From Candidatus Tumulicola sp. (GTDB lineage Bacteria > Vulcanimicrobiota > Vulcanimicrobiia > Vulcanimicrobiales > Vulcanimicrobiaceae): a DNA stretch of 64,000 bases. Positions 16,466 through 24,653 of this stretch are shown in pieces. Positions within the stretch are counted from its first letter, which is position 1, and each line of letters opens with the position of its first letter. The translations under genes and the position numbers were made by a program. The stretch spans positions 1,302,001 through 1,366,000 of the forward strand of contig DASXDT010000006.1 of assembly GCA_036490475.1 (NCBI GenBank), given 5' to 3'. The notes under the pieces are model-generated. The model worked only from the letters and a program-made list of their open reading frames with translations, did no database searches and was not told the origin of the DNA.

Positions 16466-18604
16466 CTAGGGCGTTGCCAAACCCGCTCGTTCGCGTAGCC
16501 ATCCAACGACGGCATCGCTGAGCCGCGAATCGTACTCCTCGACGCGCTTTCCATAATCCGCGTAGGCGACCGCCGTGGTCGCGGCCTTTCCGAGGAAATG
16601 CGACATGCCGTCGATCGTAACGAGCGTCGCGGATCCCGTCCGGCCCGTGTTGACGACGTCGACGATGCGTTGATGATCGGCGATTTCGGTTTCGAAATCC
16701 GACGTACCATAGATGGCGAGGACTGGAAGACCGAGCTTCATCCACGGCTCGATCACGTTGAGTTGCGCGACTTCGCTGATGTAGCCTTGCGAAACGGGAT
16801 ACACCGAATCGTGCGTCTTGCACGACGGCATCGTCGCCTCGACCGCGCGTTCGGGTTGGCCTTGGACCATATACATCTGCATGCAACTGGCCTTCTCGAT
16901 GAGCGCGGCGTCGATCTCGGCCGGCGAACTGCCGTCGAGTTCTAGATCGCGACGTAAATTGCGAATCTCGTATTCCGGCCAATCGCGACCGACCGCTTCG
17001 GCGACGATCAAGCCGGCGACGCCACCGTCGCGCGCCAGCCGTGGCGGATGACGCTCCCGATGCTGTGCCCAAACAAGAAGATGCGCTTGGGGTCGATCGA
17101 CGGGTTGCTGCGCATCCAGGCCAGCGCCGCCGCGTAGCCGCGCACTTCGGAGTCGAAGTCGACATTGGCTACACGGCGGACCTTGACTGTCACCGACGCC
17201 GCTCTTTTCGATGCGCACGGTTGCGACTCCGGCGCGAGCCAGATCGCGCGACAGATGCAAATACGCGTCTTGCGCGTTGGTTGCAACGTCGACCGAGAAG
17301 CAGCCGATGCCGCCGAGAATCAACACCGCTGGAACCGGCGTTCGTGCTCCGCTCGGAACGGTTAGGATCGCGCGTCGTAGCGAGTTGTCGACGACGATGC
17401 GATCGTAGGTGGTGGTGACGCCGTCGAACGCTTCGTTATTTGCGGTGCCGAGCACGACATTCGTGTGCTGCGGACTTCCGTCGCGCACGTAGACGACGTC
17501 GAGTGTCGTACCGGCTGCCGAATCGTGCACCACTCGATAGAAATCGACCGGCGCTGGGATCGAACGCCCACTCATGCTTCGAACGATATCGCCCGGACGT
17601 AACCCAGCTGCGTAGGCGGGACCGTTAGGCGTAACGACCGAGAGCGCGACACCGCCCGGTTTTTGAACCGCGGCCGCTCCGAATAACGCGTGTCGTGCTA
17701 ACGGCCCGCGCGGCGATTGCGGCACCGGGGGTAACCGGAAGGTCGAGGTATCTGCCACCGCCGAGCGCATGGGCCACGTGACCATCCGTTGTTGTGGAAA
17801 ATCGTACACGACGTTAAACCGCTCGAGATACCCGTTGCCGATGCTGCCGGCTTGCTTCGTCGATCCGAAGCCGCCGGTGTACGCCAACGGAATGCGCGTC
17901 GTTATATCGGCCGAGGTGGTGCCGAAGGCTTGCAATGTCGTGCGTAGCAGATCGGCATACACCGGCCCACCAACGCCGTATCCGGTTAGCGCGTTGCGAA
18001 CGGTAGCAAAATGCGGAAAGTCGTTCGTTTCGCTAAATCCTCGAAAGAGCGTCAGCTGCGAACGGTCGCCGGTGTCGACGATAAACGTTCCGCGTACGCC
18101 GTCGACGCTTGCCGGCACGTCCAAGAAACCGTCCGCCGACGAAAACGGCGTTTGCGTGGCACCGTCCGGCATCGCAACGATCGCATCGGCAAACGAAATG
18201 CGCCGCTCGTCCATATCTACCACCACGCGATACCGTCGAAGTTGATCGACTCCGATCACGCCGTCGAAACGCGTGAGGCCGATCCCGCGGCGGATGCGAG
18301 AAAAATCGATGACGAACGCCGGCGCGCTTGCGAACGCTACATTGCCAACGCGTAAACCGCCGATCGTCGTTTTCATCGCGGTTTGGCTGCCTGCGCCCGC
18401 ACCGGTCAACGATCCGGCCGGCTTCAAATGCAGACCTAACCGTCGCGCTACCTCGGGCGTAATGCAAAGGCCGCCCGAGCCGGTATCGACGATCATTGCA
18501 AACGGGCCGGCCTTGCCGATGTAGGCGCGCACGAAGATGCGATGATCTTGCAACGTGAACGGAACGCCGTTCGAGAGCGCGGCTGCGAGCGCTAGTCCAA
18601 GCAT
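16466..18604 (-). CDS. aspartyl protease - PDZ - alpha/beta hydrolase fusion, with two compensating frameshifts
   Basis: About 712 residues from the ATG at 18604; a GTG at 18613 is also possible. A signal peptide precedes a retropepsin-like domain with two DTG sites (MIVDTGSGGLCIT and FIVDTGDRSQL). A PDZ domain follows around residues 300-380 (VVTPNGPAYAAGLRPGDIV), and then an alpha/beta hydrolase domain (PAVLILGGIGCFSVD, acid IYGTSDFE, base GMSHFL). The nucleophile elbow GHSIGS is not in the main frame. It lies in another frame between about 17163 and 17043, together with VDFDSEVRGYAAALAWMRS. One base too many near 17163 and one too few near 17043 would restore a continuous hydrolase. As written, the protein lacks its nucleophile. 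A sequencing or assembly error or recent inactivation are both possible. Confidence 0.75.
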   Translation of the reverse strand: MLGLALAAALSNGVPFTLQDHRIFVRAYIGKAGPFAMIVDTGSGGLCITPEVARRLGLHLKPAGSLTGAGAGSQTAMKTTIGGLRVGNVAFASAPAFVIDFSRIRRGIGLTRFDGVIGVDQLRRYRVVVDMDERRISFADAIVAMPDGATQTPFSSADGFLDVPASVDGVRGTFIVDTGDRSQLTLFRGFSETNDFPHFATVRNALTGYGVGGPVYADLLRTTLQAFGTTSADITTRIPLAYTGGFGSTKQAGSIGNGYLERFNVVYDFPQQRMVTWPMRSAVADTSTFRLPPVPQSPRGPLARHALFGAAAVQKPGGVALSVVTPNGPAYAAGLRPGDIVRSMSGRSIPAPVDFYRVVHDSAAGTTLDVVYVRDGSPQHTNVVLGTANNEAFDGVTTTYDRIVVDNSLRRAILTVPSGARTPVPAVLILGGIGCFSVDVATNAQDAYLHLSRDLARAGVATVRIEKSGVGDSQGPPCSQCRLRLRSARLRGGAGLDAQQPVDRPQAHLLVWAQHRERHPPRLARDGGVAGLIVAEAVGRDWPEYEIRNLRRDLELDGSSPAEIDAALIEKASCMQMYMVQGQPERAVEATMPSCKTHDSVYPVSQGYISEVAQLNVIEPWMKLGLPVLAIYGTSDFETEIADHQRIVDVVNTGRTGSATLVTIDGMSHFLGKAATTAVAYADYGKRVEEYDSRLSDAVVGWLRERAGLATP

Positions 18605-18930
18605 CGGTGCCACCCCGCAAAGGCGCTATGACTCACTTTCGGGTACGGCCGGCACACCGCTCTTGCCGGAGCCACCGCATACGTCGCCGGCACGCGAACG
18701 GCTGGTCGCGCATGGTACAAAGCTGCCACCGGAACGGCCGCGCAAACAGCGAGTACGGCCGTGAGGGCCGCCTGGCGCGCATGTCGAGCGAGGGCGGGCA
18801 GGCACGCATCCACAATCGACGCGGGCGACGGCGGCAATGCTTCGAGCAATGCGACGAATTCGTCGCCGTAGCGCTCGCGCCAATCGCGCGAATACAGCGT
18901 TGCGATCGATTTGGCGAGCCGTGTATTCAT
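18592..18930 (-). CDS. small membrane-anchored partner of the PadR regulator
   Basis: 112 residues. The N-terminus (LYSRDWRERYGDEFVALLE) is the conserved opening of a family of short proteins usually encoded directly after PadR-type regulators. A hydrophobic segment (ALTAVLAVCAAVPVAALY) follows and probably spans the membrane. The gene overlaps padR by ATGA, so the two are translated together. The function of this family is not established; membrane-anchored modulation of the regulator or stress sensing is a guess from synteny. Its 3' end overlaps the start of the protease-hydrolase gene. Confidence 0.6.
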   Translation of the reverse strand: MNTRLAKSIATLYSRDWRERYGDEFVALLEALPPSPASIVDACLPALARHARQAALTAVLAVCAAVPVAALYHARPAVRVPATYAVAPARAVCRPYPKVSHSAFAGWHRCLD

Positions 18931-19232
18931 GACGTCGCCAACGCGCGCAACGCCTTGCCGTAACGCTGCAATCGTTCGAGCCGCTCCTCATAGGCGCGCT
19001 TCCCGGCCGGCGTGATGCGGTACGGACGGCGCCCACGCTCTTCGACGTCGAGCGGCCGGATGTAGCCGGCGGTTTCCAGACGCGCCACGATACCATACAG
19101 CGTTCCCGGCCCGAGCCGCTTACCGGTATGCGCTTCGACGTCGGTGATCATGGCGTATCCGTGCTTGGCGCCACCTACCAGCGACGCGAGCACCAGAACG
19201 GCCTCTTCAGAAAGTTCGATAGTACGCGACAC
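18927..19232 (-). CDS. PadR-family transcriptional regulator
   Basis: 101 residues starting at GTG. The PadR winged helix is clear: LSEEAVLVLASLVGGAKHGYAMI, then the recognition region GPGTLYGIVARLETAGYI and the wing EERGRRPYRITPAGKRAYEE. PadR proteins act as dimeric repressors, often releasing DNA when a small molecule binds. A perfect 14-bp palindrome overlaps the first bases of the gene and its -10 region, suggesting autorepression. The operon continues with the small membrane protein and probably the protease-PDZ-hydrolase gene. Confidence 0.88.
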   Translation of the reverse strand: MSRTIELSEEAVLVLASLVGGAKHGYAMITDVEAHTGKRLGPGTLYGIVARLETAGYIRPLDVEERGRRPYRITPAGKRAYEERLERLQRYGKALRALATS

Positions 19233-19244
19233 GATATATATCGT
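19231..19244 (-). promoter_or_regulatory. palindromic operator at the padR start
   Basis: ACGATATATATCGT is a perfect 14-bp palindrome. On the minus strand it includes most of a TACGAT -10-like box 7 nt before the GTG at 19232, and it overlaps the start codon by two bases. A PadR dimer bound here would block RNA polymerase on its own gene. The site is visible; the binding is inferred. Confidence 0.5.
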
Positions 19245-19349
19245 AGCACGTAGTAAAGGGTCTGTCGACCGGCCCTCGCGTGGCCGGCAGCAATAGACGA
19301 AAGAAACGCGAATACGAAAGGGATCGCGTATGCCATCTGAGGTGATTCA

Positions 19350-20339
19350 ATGTCGAACTACATCACGGTCCCGATGAACGAAAACGGCATGATTTTCGAC
19401 CCGACGATGAACGTCGTCTTTGCCGATGCCATCGCCCCAGAACCGTTTGGATTCCAAGACGTGTACATCTATTCGCACGGCTGGTCGACGGATGCCGATC
19501 GCGCGCTCGATCTCTACAACCAGTTTTCGATCGAGCTGTCGCGCCAGGTGTTGTTCGCGAAGGCGTTGTCACCGTGTCCGATGGCCAATCCGCCGCAAAA
19601 CTCGCTTGGCGTTGGAATCCATTGGCCGTCGGAGATCACCGAAGATCCGACCAGCCTTCTCAACGACTTGCAGCTCTTCTCGTTTTACACGATGGAACAT
19701 CGCGCCGATGCGGTGGGGAAGAACGGCGTCTATTCGATATTGCGGTTGCTGTTGAGCCAGCGCGCCGGATCGGAGTTGCCGCTACGATTATTCTTGCTTG
19801 GCCACAGCTTCGGTTGCAAGGTCGTTTGTTCCGCGCTCAACGACATGCAGAGCGATATCGCGAACGGCACGATTGCCGTACCCAACAATATTTCGTTTCG
19901 CGTGGTGCTCTTGCAAGCCGCTACCGATCACGACAATCTCGAGCCGACCGATATTTACAAACAGGTATGCGGAATTTCGAATTTACGTTTGCTGATGACC
20001 ACCTCGGCGGCGGATAAGGCGCTGGGCACGTGGTATCCGGCCGCAGCGCGCATCGCGAACATCTTTCACGGTGGCGATCCGACGCCGGCGCTCGGTTCGT
20101 CCGGGCCAACCGCGGCGACCGTGGCAGCGTTTGGCGGTTCGGACGCGCTGTCGGTGAATATCGGTTTTACGGCACAACAAGCGGCTTCGCAAACCGCGCG
20201 CTTGGTCGTTGCCGATCTGACGCCCGCGCACGAGGCGCGTATCGGCACCCAACAGTTCGAGGGTGGCGCCAGCGGTTCACATTCCGATATCAACTTTGCC
20301 GAGGTGTACCAGCTGGTGCTCGGCTTTATGTTCGCTTGA
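19350..20339 (+). CDS. alpha/beta hydrolase (DUF900-like)
   Basis: 329 residues from the ATG at 19350, which has a GAGGTG ribosome-binding site. The hydrolase fold is indicated by YIYSHGWSTDADRALDLYN (oxyanion-hole region) and the nucleophile elbow LFLLGHSFGCKVVCSAL. Later segments include VVLLQAATDHDNL and a C-terminal region with His near GSHSDINFAEVYQL that could supply the base. There is no signal peptide. The arrangement resembles DUF900-type esterase-like proteins; the substrate is unknown. It is divergent from padR across a 117-bp gap, so PadR may also influence it. Confidence 0.65.
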   Translation: MSNYITVPMNENGMIFDPTMNVVFADAIAPEPFGFQDVYIYSHGWSTDADRALDLYNQFSIELSRQVLFAKALSPCPMANPPQNSLGVGIHWPSEITEDPTSLLNDLQLFSFYTMEHRADAVGKNGVYSILRLLLSQRAGSELPLRLFLLGHSFGCKVVCSALNDMQSDIANGTIAVPNNISFRVVLLQAATDHDNLEPTDIYKQVCGISNLRLLMTTSAADKALGTWYPAAARIANIFHGGDPTPALGSSGPTAATVAAFGGSDALSVNIGFTAQQAASQTARLVVADLTPAHEARIGTQQFEGGASGSHSDINFAEVYQLVLGFMFA

Positions 20340-20354
20340 GGCTTCGCCCGGCGC

Positions 20355-20525
20355 CTAAAAGATGACGAACGCGATAACGCCGCCGAATGCAAAGGCGGCC
20401 ACGACCATCGCGAGGATGAGGCCGAAACCGGCGCGACTCGTTCTCGGGACGCTCGACGGGCTTCGGCCTTCCATCAGTGCGACGTAGACCGGGAAATTCG
20501 GGTTACTCGGATCGAGCGGTCCCAT
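20355..20525 (-). CDS. 56-residue single-span membrane protein
   Basis: The ATG at 20525 has an AGGAG box 6 nt upstream. The product starts with a Pro-rich soluble part (GPLDPSNPNFPVYVALMEG) and ends with one strongly hydrophobic helix (GFGLILAMVVAAFAFGGVIAFVIF) reaching the C-terminus. This layout fits a small tail-anchored membrane protein. No family is recognised. The start codon lies inside the last 23 bases of the upstream gene on the same strand, so the two are likely co-expressed. Confidence 0.55.
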   Translation of the reverse strand: MGPLDPSNPNFPVYVALMEGRSPSSVPRTSRAGFGLILAMVVAAFAFGGVIAFVIF

Positions 20526-21564
20526 GGTACAACTCCTGACTTGGATAACGAACCGGATTGTCATGCGTGACCCAGGCAAAACCAACGGCCTTGGAAAGCG
20601 TCGCCACGCAGGCGGACTCAGCGAACGTGCTCATTGTGACCAGCGCTTCGGCCATGCGGGCCACCTCGCGACGTGGCAACCGGGCCACGGCGGCCATGAA
20701 CGGCGCGGCGTGCTGCTCCTCGACGAGTGCTTTTAGCTCGCCGCGTATCGCGCCGATCAGGTCGGGATGGATCCCATCGACGATCGTGTCGATCGTTTCA
20801 CGGTGTGCGAACGGGACGACGCATGTATCGAGATCGACTCCGATCCGCACCGATTGACGGAGCATGTAGCGTAAGCGTCCGGCGACCACCGTGCCGACCG
20901 AATACACCAGCACCGACGGAAACGGTTCGTCATCGCCCAGGCCGGCGATCGCTATCCCGCTCTCATCGTGCGGGTGGCACCACTCTTTTTCATACATGAG
21001 CGCAAGAACCGAACGCAGCTGGGCGCGTAGCTGTCGCGTGAGCTGCATATCGCCGAACGCCTCGTCTTCGAGTTCGTCGATCTGTTCGCCGTACGTCGCG
21101 ACGACTCGCGCCCCGAAACCCTCACCTAGTGCCGCTACGCCGGGCCGGCCTTCGCAGTCGTGCCGGTCTTCGCGCAGAATCGTGGCGAGTTCGGCGCGCC
21201 GTTCGACTGCGGACGTCGTCGCGCGTTGATCCGCAATCGCTTCGATTCGATCGCGGTAATCCGTCCATAGGCTAGCGACGCATCGCCGAACGCGCTCGGC
21301 CTGCAGTTGCGGACATAGCGCATCCGATCGTTCGATAAACGCAAAAAAACTCGCGGCGTATTCTTCGAGCGTGGCGTACGTTCGCGTTCCGAGTTGTCGC
21401 GCGTACATGCGCACGATCGTTTCCCACGGAACGCCCATCATGTCGTTCGCGCCGAACGCGACGATCGTCACCGGAACGTCCGGCGCGATGGAAAAAAACG
21501 TTTCAGGCATGTTCGCAGCCAGTGCGACCCCCCGGCGGTTCATGACCGCTACTACGCACATCAT
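20503..21564 (-). CDS. Ntn-hydrolase-like protein of unknown function
   Basis: 353 residues from the ATG at 21564 (a second ATG follows immediately). The start CVVAVMNRRGVALAANM resembles the first strands of proteasome-type Ntn hydrolases. It is followed by a strand (VTIVAFGANDMMGVPWETI) and a helix with RTYATLEEYAASFFAF, and later by SVLVYSVGTVVAGRLRYML. In real proteasome subunits the first residue is a catalytic Thr; here a Cys follows the initiator Met, so an N-terminal Cys nucleophile after Met removal is conceivable but untested. A TATACG box lies 8 nt before the start. The resemblance is weak and the function unknown. Confidence 0.4.
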   Translation of the reverse strand: MMCVVAVMNRRGVALAANMPETFFSIAPDVPVTIVAFGANDMMGVPWETIVRMYARQLGTRTYATLEEYAASFFAFIERSDALCPQLQAERVRRCVASLWTDYRDRIEAIADQRATTSAVERRAELATILREDRHDCEGRPGVAALGEGFGARVVATYGEQIDELEDEAFGDMQLTRQLRAQLRSVLALMYEKEWCHPHDESGIAIAGLGDDEPFPSVLVYSVGTVVAGRLRYMLRQSVRIGVDLDTCVVPFAHRETIDTIVDGIHPDLIGAIRGELKALVEEQHAAPFMAAVARLPRREVARMAEALVTMSTFAESACVATLSKAVGFAWVTHDNPVRYPSQELYHGTARSE

Positions 21565-21685
21565 GCACGTAGCGTATACGGAGCGCACGCCACCCGTTTG
21601 GCGCGGTGGAGGCTTGGCGTGCGCTGCGTACGTGCATCGACGTTCGTTATCGACGTCGAAATGTATCGAACGTATGTACGATGGT

Positions 21686-22096
21686 TTAGCCGGGTTTTGC
21701 CATAAACTCATACAGCTGGCCGTGGTAATCTGCGGTTCCCGAAATCGTACCGTCGGCGAACATCTGACCGGTGAACGACAGCGCGCCGCCGATCTTGAAC
21801 TGTACGTTGTCGCTGCTGCGATCGACCGTTCCGGTGATCGGAACGATCCGTCCGTTCAGCGGATCGGGTCGCACCGACGTGCCGGTGTAGGTGCCGGTTA
21901 CGTATCCGTCGTCGATCGTTAGCTGCATCTTGCCCGAATAGGGGACGCCTTGGTTGCCGAACGAGGGTGTAAAGGCAGCCACGTACGGCATCGGAACCGC
22001 GGGCGATTCAGTAGTAGTGGCCGTGGCCGGAATGGCGGTTCCGAAGATCAGAAACAACGCTGCCGCCAGCGCCGCGCGACTGGATTTTGCCTTCAT
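21686..22096 (-). CDS. small secreted protein of unknown function
   Basis: 136 residues with a typical signal peptide (SSRAALAAALFLIFGTAIPA, cleavage near ATA). The mature part is rich in Gly, Thr and Ser and alternates short strands (MQLTIDDGYVTGTYTGTS, NVQFKIGGALSFTGQ, GTISGTADYHGQLYEF). This suggests a small secreted beta-barrel or sandwich. The repeated GTYTG / TGTVD / SGTADY pattern is like proteins predicted to wrap a ligand. No family is recognised. It stands alone between the Ntn-like gene and the acyltransferase gene. Confidence 0.5.
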   Translation of the reverse strand: MKAKSSRAALAAALFLIFGTAIPATATTTESPAVPMPYVAAFTPSFGNQGVPYSGKMQLTIDDGYVTGTYTGTSVRPDPLNGRIVPITGTVDRSSDNVQFKIGGALSFTGQMFADGTISGTADYHGQLYEFMAKPG

Positions 22097-22153
22097 ACAT
22101 GTAGTACAACGGCCGGGCGCACGTAATAGTTCTCTTGCCGGGTAAACCCGCCA

Positions 22154-23206
22154 TTAGAGTTCGCCGCTGGAAACCGAGTGTAGGGCTTTTAGCGAAAGAG
22201 CGGGACGCTCCACGAACGTCCAGCTAAGATACGCGGCGACCGTCGAAACCGCTAGCGACAGAGCGAAATACGGAACGAACCCCCAGGTGTTGCATCCAAA
22301 GGTGAACAGCAACACCTGCAGCGGGAAGGCATAGATGTAGATGCCGTACGACAGGTCAACCTTCCGGTCGAAGCCTTTGATCGGCAGATTCGCAGCGGCG
22401 AATAGCGCAAGGTACGCAATACACGGGGGCGCGACCACGCGCCAAGCCGGGGTCGGCCCCGTAGCGATTGTGGCAACTACTGCGGCCGCGACGATCCACC
22501 AACGCATGGGGACTCGATCGCGCGTGAGGTACGCCAGCGAACCACAGCCGAAGTACAAGAACAGAACCAGCGTGTTGATTTGACCGTAGGCGGCATCCGG
22601 CACTGTAACGATGAGAATCGCTATCGTCAGCATCACGCTCGCGGTACCGATAGCGACGATCCGAAGGCGCCACGGTGCAGTCGAGGAGCCGATTATGATA
22701 GACGCCATCAGGTAGCAGATAAACTCCCATTGCAGCGTCCACAGCGATTGGTTTATAAAATCGTTAGATCCGATATTCCCGATAGAAGTCTGCACCGTTA
22801 CGAGTGAAGCGTTCTTGAGAACGTAAAGCCATGGGTCGAGTCGAAGGTAGCCGTGCAAAGTCCCGAACTCATGCGCGTACGCGATTGGAACGAGGACGAA
22901 CGCCGTCACGATAAGGCACACCCAAAAGCCGGGGAATATCCGAAGGATGCGATGCCACAGGAACGTGGTGCTATCCAGGTGCTCGCGGCTTCGCGTAATG
23001 AGAAAACCGCTCAGTGTAAAAAATCCCCCGACCGCCAGCTCACCGGCCGTGAACTGCCAGTGGCTCCACGAAGAGATCGGGTCGAAATTTCGGTAACCGA
23101 ACTGTCCGATCGAGAACGAATGCGACCAAACTACGATAACGGCTAATAGAAGCCGCAAGAAGCCGATCGCGTTCGACTTAAAGTCGAGCTGACCGAGAGC
23201 TTTCAC
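22154..23206 (-). CDS. acyltransferase 3 family membrane protein
   Basis: 350 residues from a GTG, with about ten hydrophobic segments. The family start is clear (GFLRLLLAVIVVWSHSF, containing the catalytic-type His after the first helix), and FFTLSGFLITRSREHL and HRILRIFPGFWVCL follow, matching the R-x10-20 motifs of acyltransferase 3. Such enzymes transfer acetyl or other acyl groups from the cytoplasm to sugars of cell-surface glycans. A second, clearly related copy is encoded at 37494-38579 in the opposite orientation; the two flank the pilus locus and share about 80 per cent of bases over their first 90 nt. Confidence 0.88.
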   Translation of the reverse strand: MKALGQLDFKSNAIGFLRLLLAVIVVWSHSFSIGQFGYRNFDPISSWSHWQFTAGELAVGGFFTLSGFLITRSREHLDSTTFLWHRILRIFPGFWVCLIVTAFVLVPIAYAHEFGTLHGYLRLDPWLYVLKNASLVTVQTSIGNIGSNDFINQSLWTLQWEFICYLMASIIIGSSTAPWRLRIVAIGTASVMLTIAILIVTVPDAAYGQINTLVLFLYFGCGSLAYLTRDRVPMRWWIVAAAVVATIATGPTPAWRVVAPPCIAYLALFAAANLPIKGFDRKVDLSYGIYIYAFPLQVLLFTFGCNTWGFVPYFALSLAVSTVAAYLSWTFVERPALSLKALHSVSSGEL

Positions 23207-23338
23207 AGGCCACTAATATACCACGGCACCCCAGGCGATTCTCGACGTGGCCTAGAGACTGTGTCGCCAGGCAATCCATCTGCCGAGCGGGCTCGTTGTG
23301 AAGCTGACATACACAACGATCCTCAAGGAGATGGATGG

Positions 23339-23893
23339 ATGGGAAGACTCAAGAGCATGGCGCTCGCGCTCGTCATCGCTGGAAGCGTGACGACGGTCGC
23401 CTTCGCGCAAAGTGCGATGCAAGACCCGATGGTCGGCGGCGCGGCCATGTACCCCAGCAAGAACATCGTGCAGAACGCGATGAACTCGCCAGATCATACG
23501 ACGCTGGTTGCCTTGGTGAAGAAGGCAGGCTTGGTCGCGACGCTCGAGGGTCCGGGGCCGTTCACGGTGTTCGCGCCGACCAACGCCGCGTTCGCAAAGC
23601 TGTCGCAGGCGACCGTCGATAAGGTCACCGGCGACAAAGCCCTCTTAGTGAAGGTCCTCACGTATCACGTGGTTCCGGGCCGCATCGATTCGAAGCAGCT
23701 CGCGCAGATGATCTCGGCCGGCGGCGGTAAGGCCATGCTCAAGACGGTCGACGGCGAGAGCCTCACCGCTTCCATGGACGGCAACTCGATCGTGCTGACC
23801 GACGCACACGGTGGCGTGGCCACGATCACGACCGCGGACGTCTATCAGTCCAACGGCGTAATCCACGTAATCAACTCGGTTTTGGTCCCCTAA
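23339..23893 (+). CDS. secreted fasciclin-domain protein
   Basis: 184 residues; the ATG at 23339 has AAGGAG at 23325-23330. A signal peptide (SMALALVIAGSVTTVAFAQ) is followed by one fasciclin/FAS1 domain of about 135 residues, with the H1 box GPGPFTVFAPTNAAFAKL, the YHVVPG segment (LTYHVVPGRID), and the C-terminal H2-type strand GVIHVINSVLVP. Secreted FAS1 proteins mediate adhesion or matrix binding. No other domain is present, so it is probably a free periplasmic or extracellular protein. A strong hairpin follows the stop codon. Confidence 0.92.
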   Translation: MGRLKSMALALVIAGSVTTVAFAQSAMQDPMVGGAAMYPSKNIVQNAMNSPDHTTLVALVKKAGLVATLEGPGPFTVFAPTNAAFAKLSQATVDKVTGDKALLVKVLTYHVVPGRIDSKQLAQMISAGGGKAMLKTVDGESLTASMDGNSIVLTDAHGGVATITTADVYQSNGVIHVINSVLVP

Positions 23894-23904
23894 TACCGGC
23901 TGGA

Positions 23905-23930
23905 GGCGCGACGGGGATTACCGTCGCGCC
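23905..23930. terminator. hairpin between convergent genes
   Basis: GGCGCGACGG (23905-23914) pairs perfectly with CCGTCGCGCC (23921-23930) across a 6-nt loop. It follows the fasciclin stop and contains the last codons of the leftward gene. There is no clear T-run on either side, so it may work as a bidirectional 3'-end structure rather than a classical intrinsic terminator. Confidence 0.5.
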
Positions 23931-24523
23931 GCCCAATCGACGGCGTCTACGAAGTCGGAATAAGCCTCGTGTGAATTAGCTAATTTGGTATAGACCCTTT
24001 TGGTTATTTCCGCGTCCAGATTTTCGTCGGCGTGAAGAGCGGTTTGCAAAGCGTCGGCCAAGCGTTTCTTTTCAAGACGGTCCCGGGTCGAGCGCAATTG
24101 AGCCTCGATCGATTCGATTTCTTCATCGATTTGTTTCGAGACGGTGGAGCGCTGTCTGTTCCATTCCATGACGGCAGCTTCGGCAAGCGATGCCAATAAA
24201 TACCACGGAATGCGTTTCCCGTCGCTGCTCGTAGGCATACGGCGTATGGCTTTTGAGGCCGATACCGGCTTCGGTGCGTCGGCGTTGGGATAGAGTTTTA
24301 GAATATATTTGGGGCGACCCGTTGCGGGTTGCCGGCCGCGCGTCGGTGCTTGCAATACTTCTGCAAGTCCGCGCACGCGCAGGCGATTGGCTAAAGCGGT
24401 ATCTTCTGTAACTCGCAGATTAGTGCCCGTTTGTCGTTTACTTCCGGACGTCCAATCGCGATCGATCGGCTCTTTTAAAGCCATAGCTATGGTGAGTAAA
24501 TTTGATGCGGGTCTCGGTGTCAT
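23918..24523 (-). CDS. orphan protein with a coiled-coil C-terminus
   Basis: 201 residues. The first half contains a possible DNA-binding-like segment (VTEDTALANRLRVRGLAEVLQAP) followed by a basic, Pro-rich stretch. The second half is a long charged helix (KQIDEEIESIEAQLRST, RDRLEKKRLADALQTAL) likely to form a coiled coil. No catalytic motif and no signal peptide are visible. The surroundings are unusually AT-rich (24540-24620), unlike the rest of the window. I do not recognise a family. Confidence 0.5.
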   Translation of the reverse strand: MTPRPASNLLTIAMALKEPIDRDWTSGSKRQTGTNLRVTEDTALANRLRVRGLAEVLQAPTRGRQPATGRPKYILKLYPNADAPKPVSASKAIRRMPTSSDGKRIPWYLLASLAEAAVMEWNRQRSTVSKQIDEEIESIEAQLRSTRDRLEKKRLADALQTALHADENLDAEITKRVYTKLANSHEAYSDFVDAVDWAARR

Positions 24524-24653
24524 TCTATCGCCTTCTGACTCCTGGGTCGATTTCTTTTTTTCAAGATAGCCCGTTTGAATAAATAATTAATAAAGCCAAT
24601 AGCGTTAGTACCCAGAATTCAGCCTTTGAGACAGCCCCCGCTTAAGGAGCGTA
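24524..24653. other. AT-rich gap between the orphan gene and the pilus locus
   Basis: This gap contains a stretch of A and T (tttctttttttc, then aataaataattaataaag) that contrasts with the GC-rich flanks. It would hold the promoter of the leftward orphan gene. No ORF, repeat or terminator hairpin is evident. The composition is compatible with a past insertion boundary at the left end of the pilus region, but nothing proves it. Confidence 0.35.
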
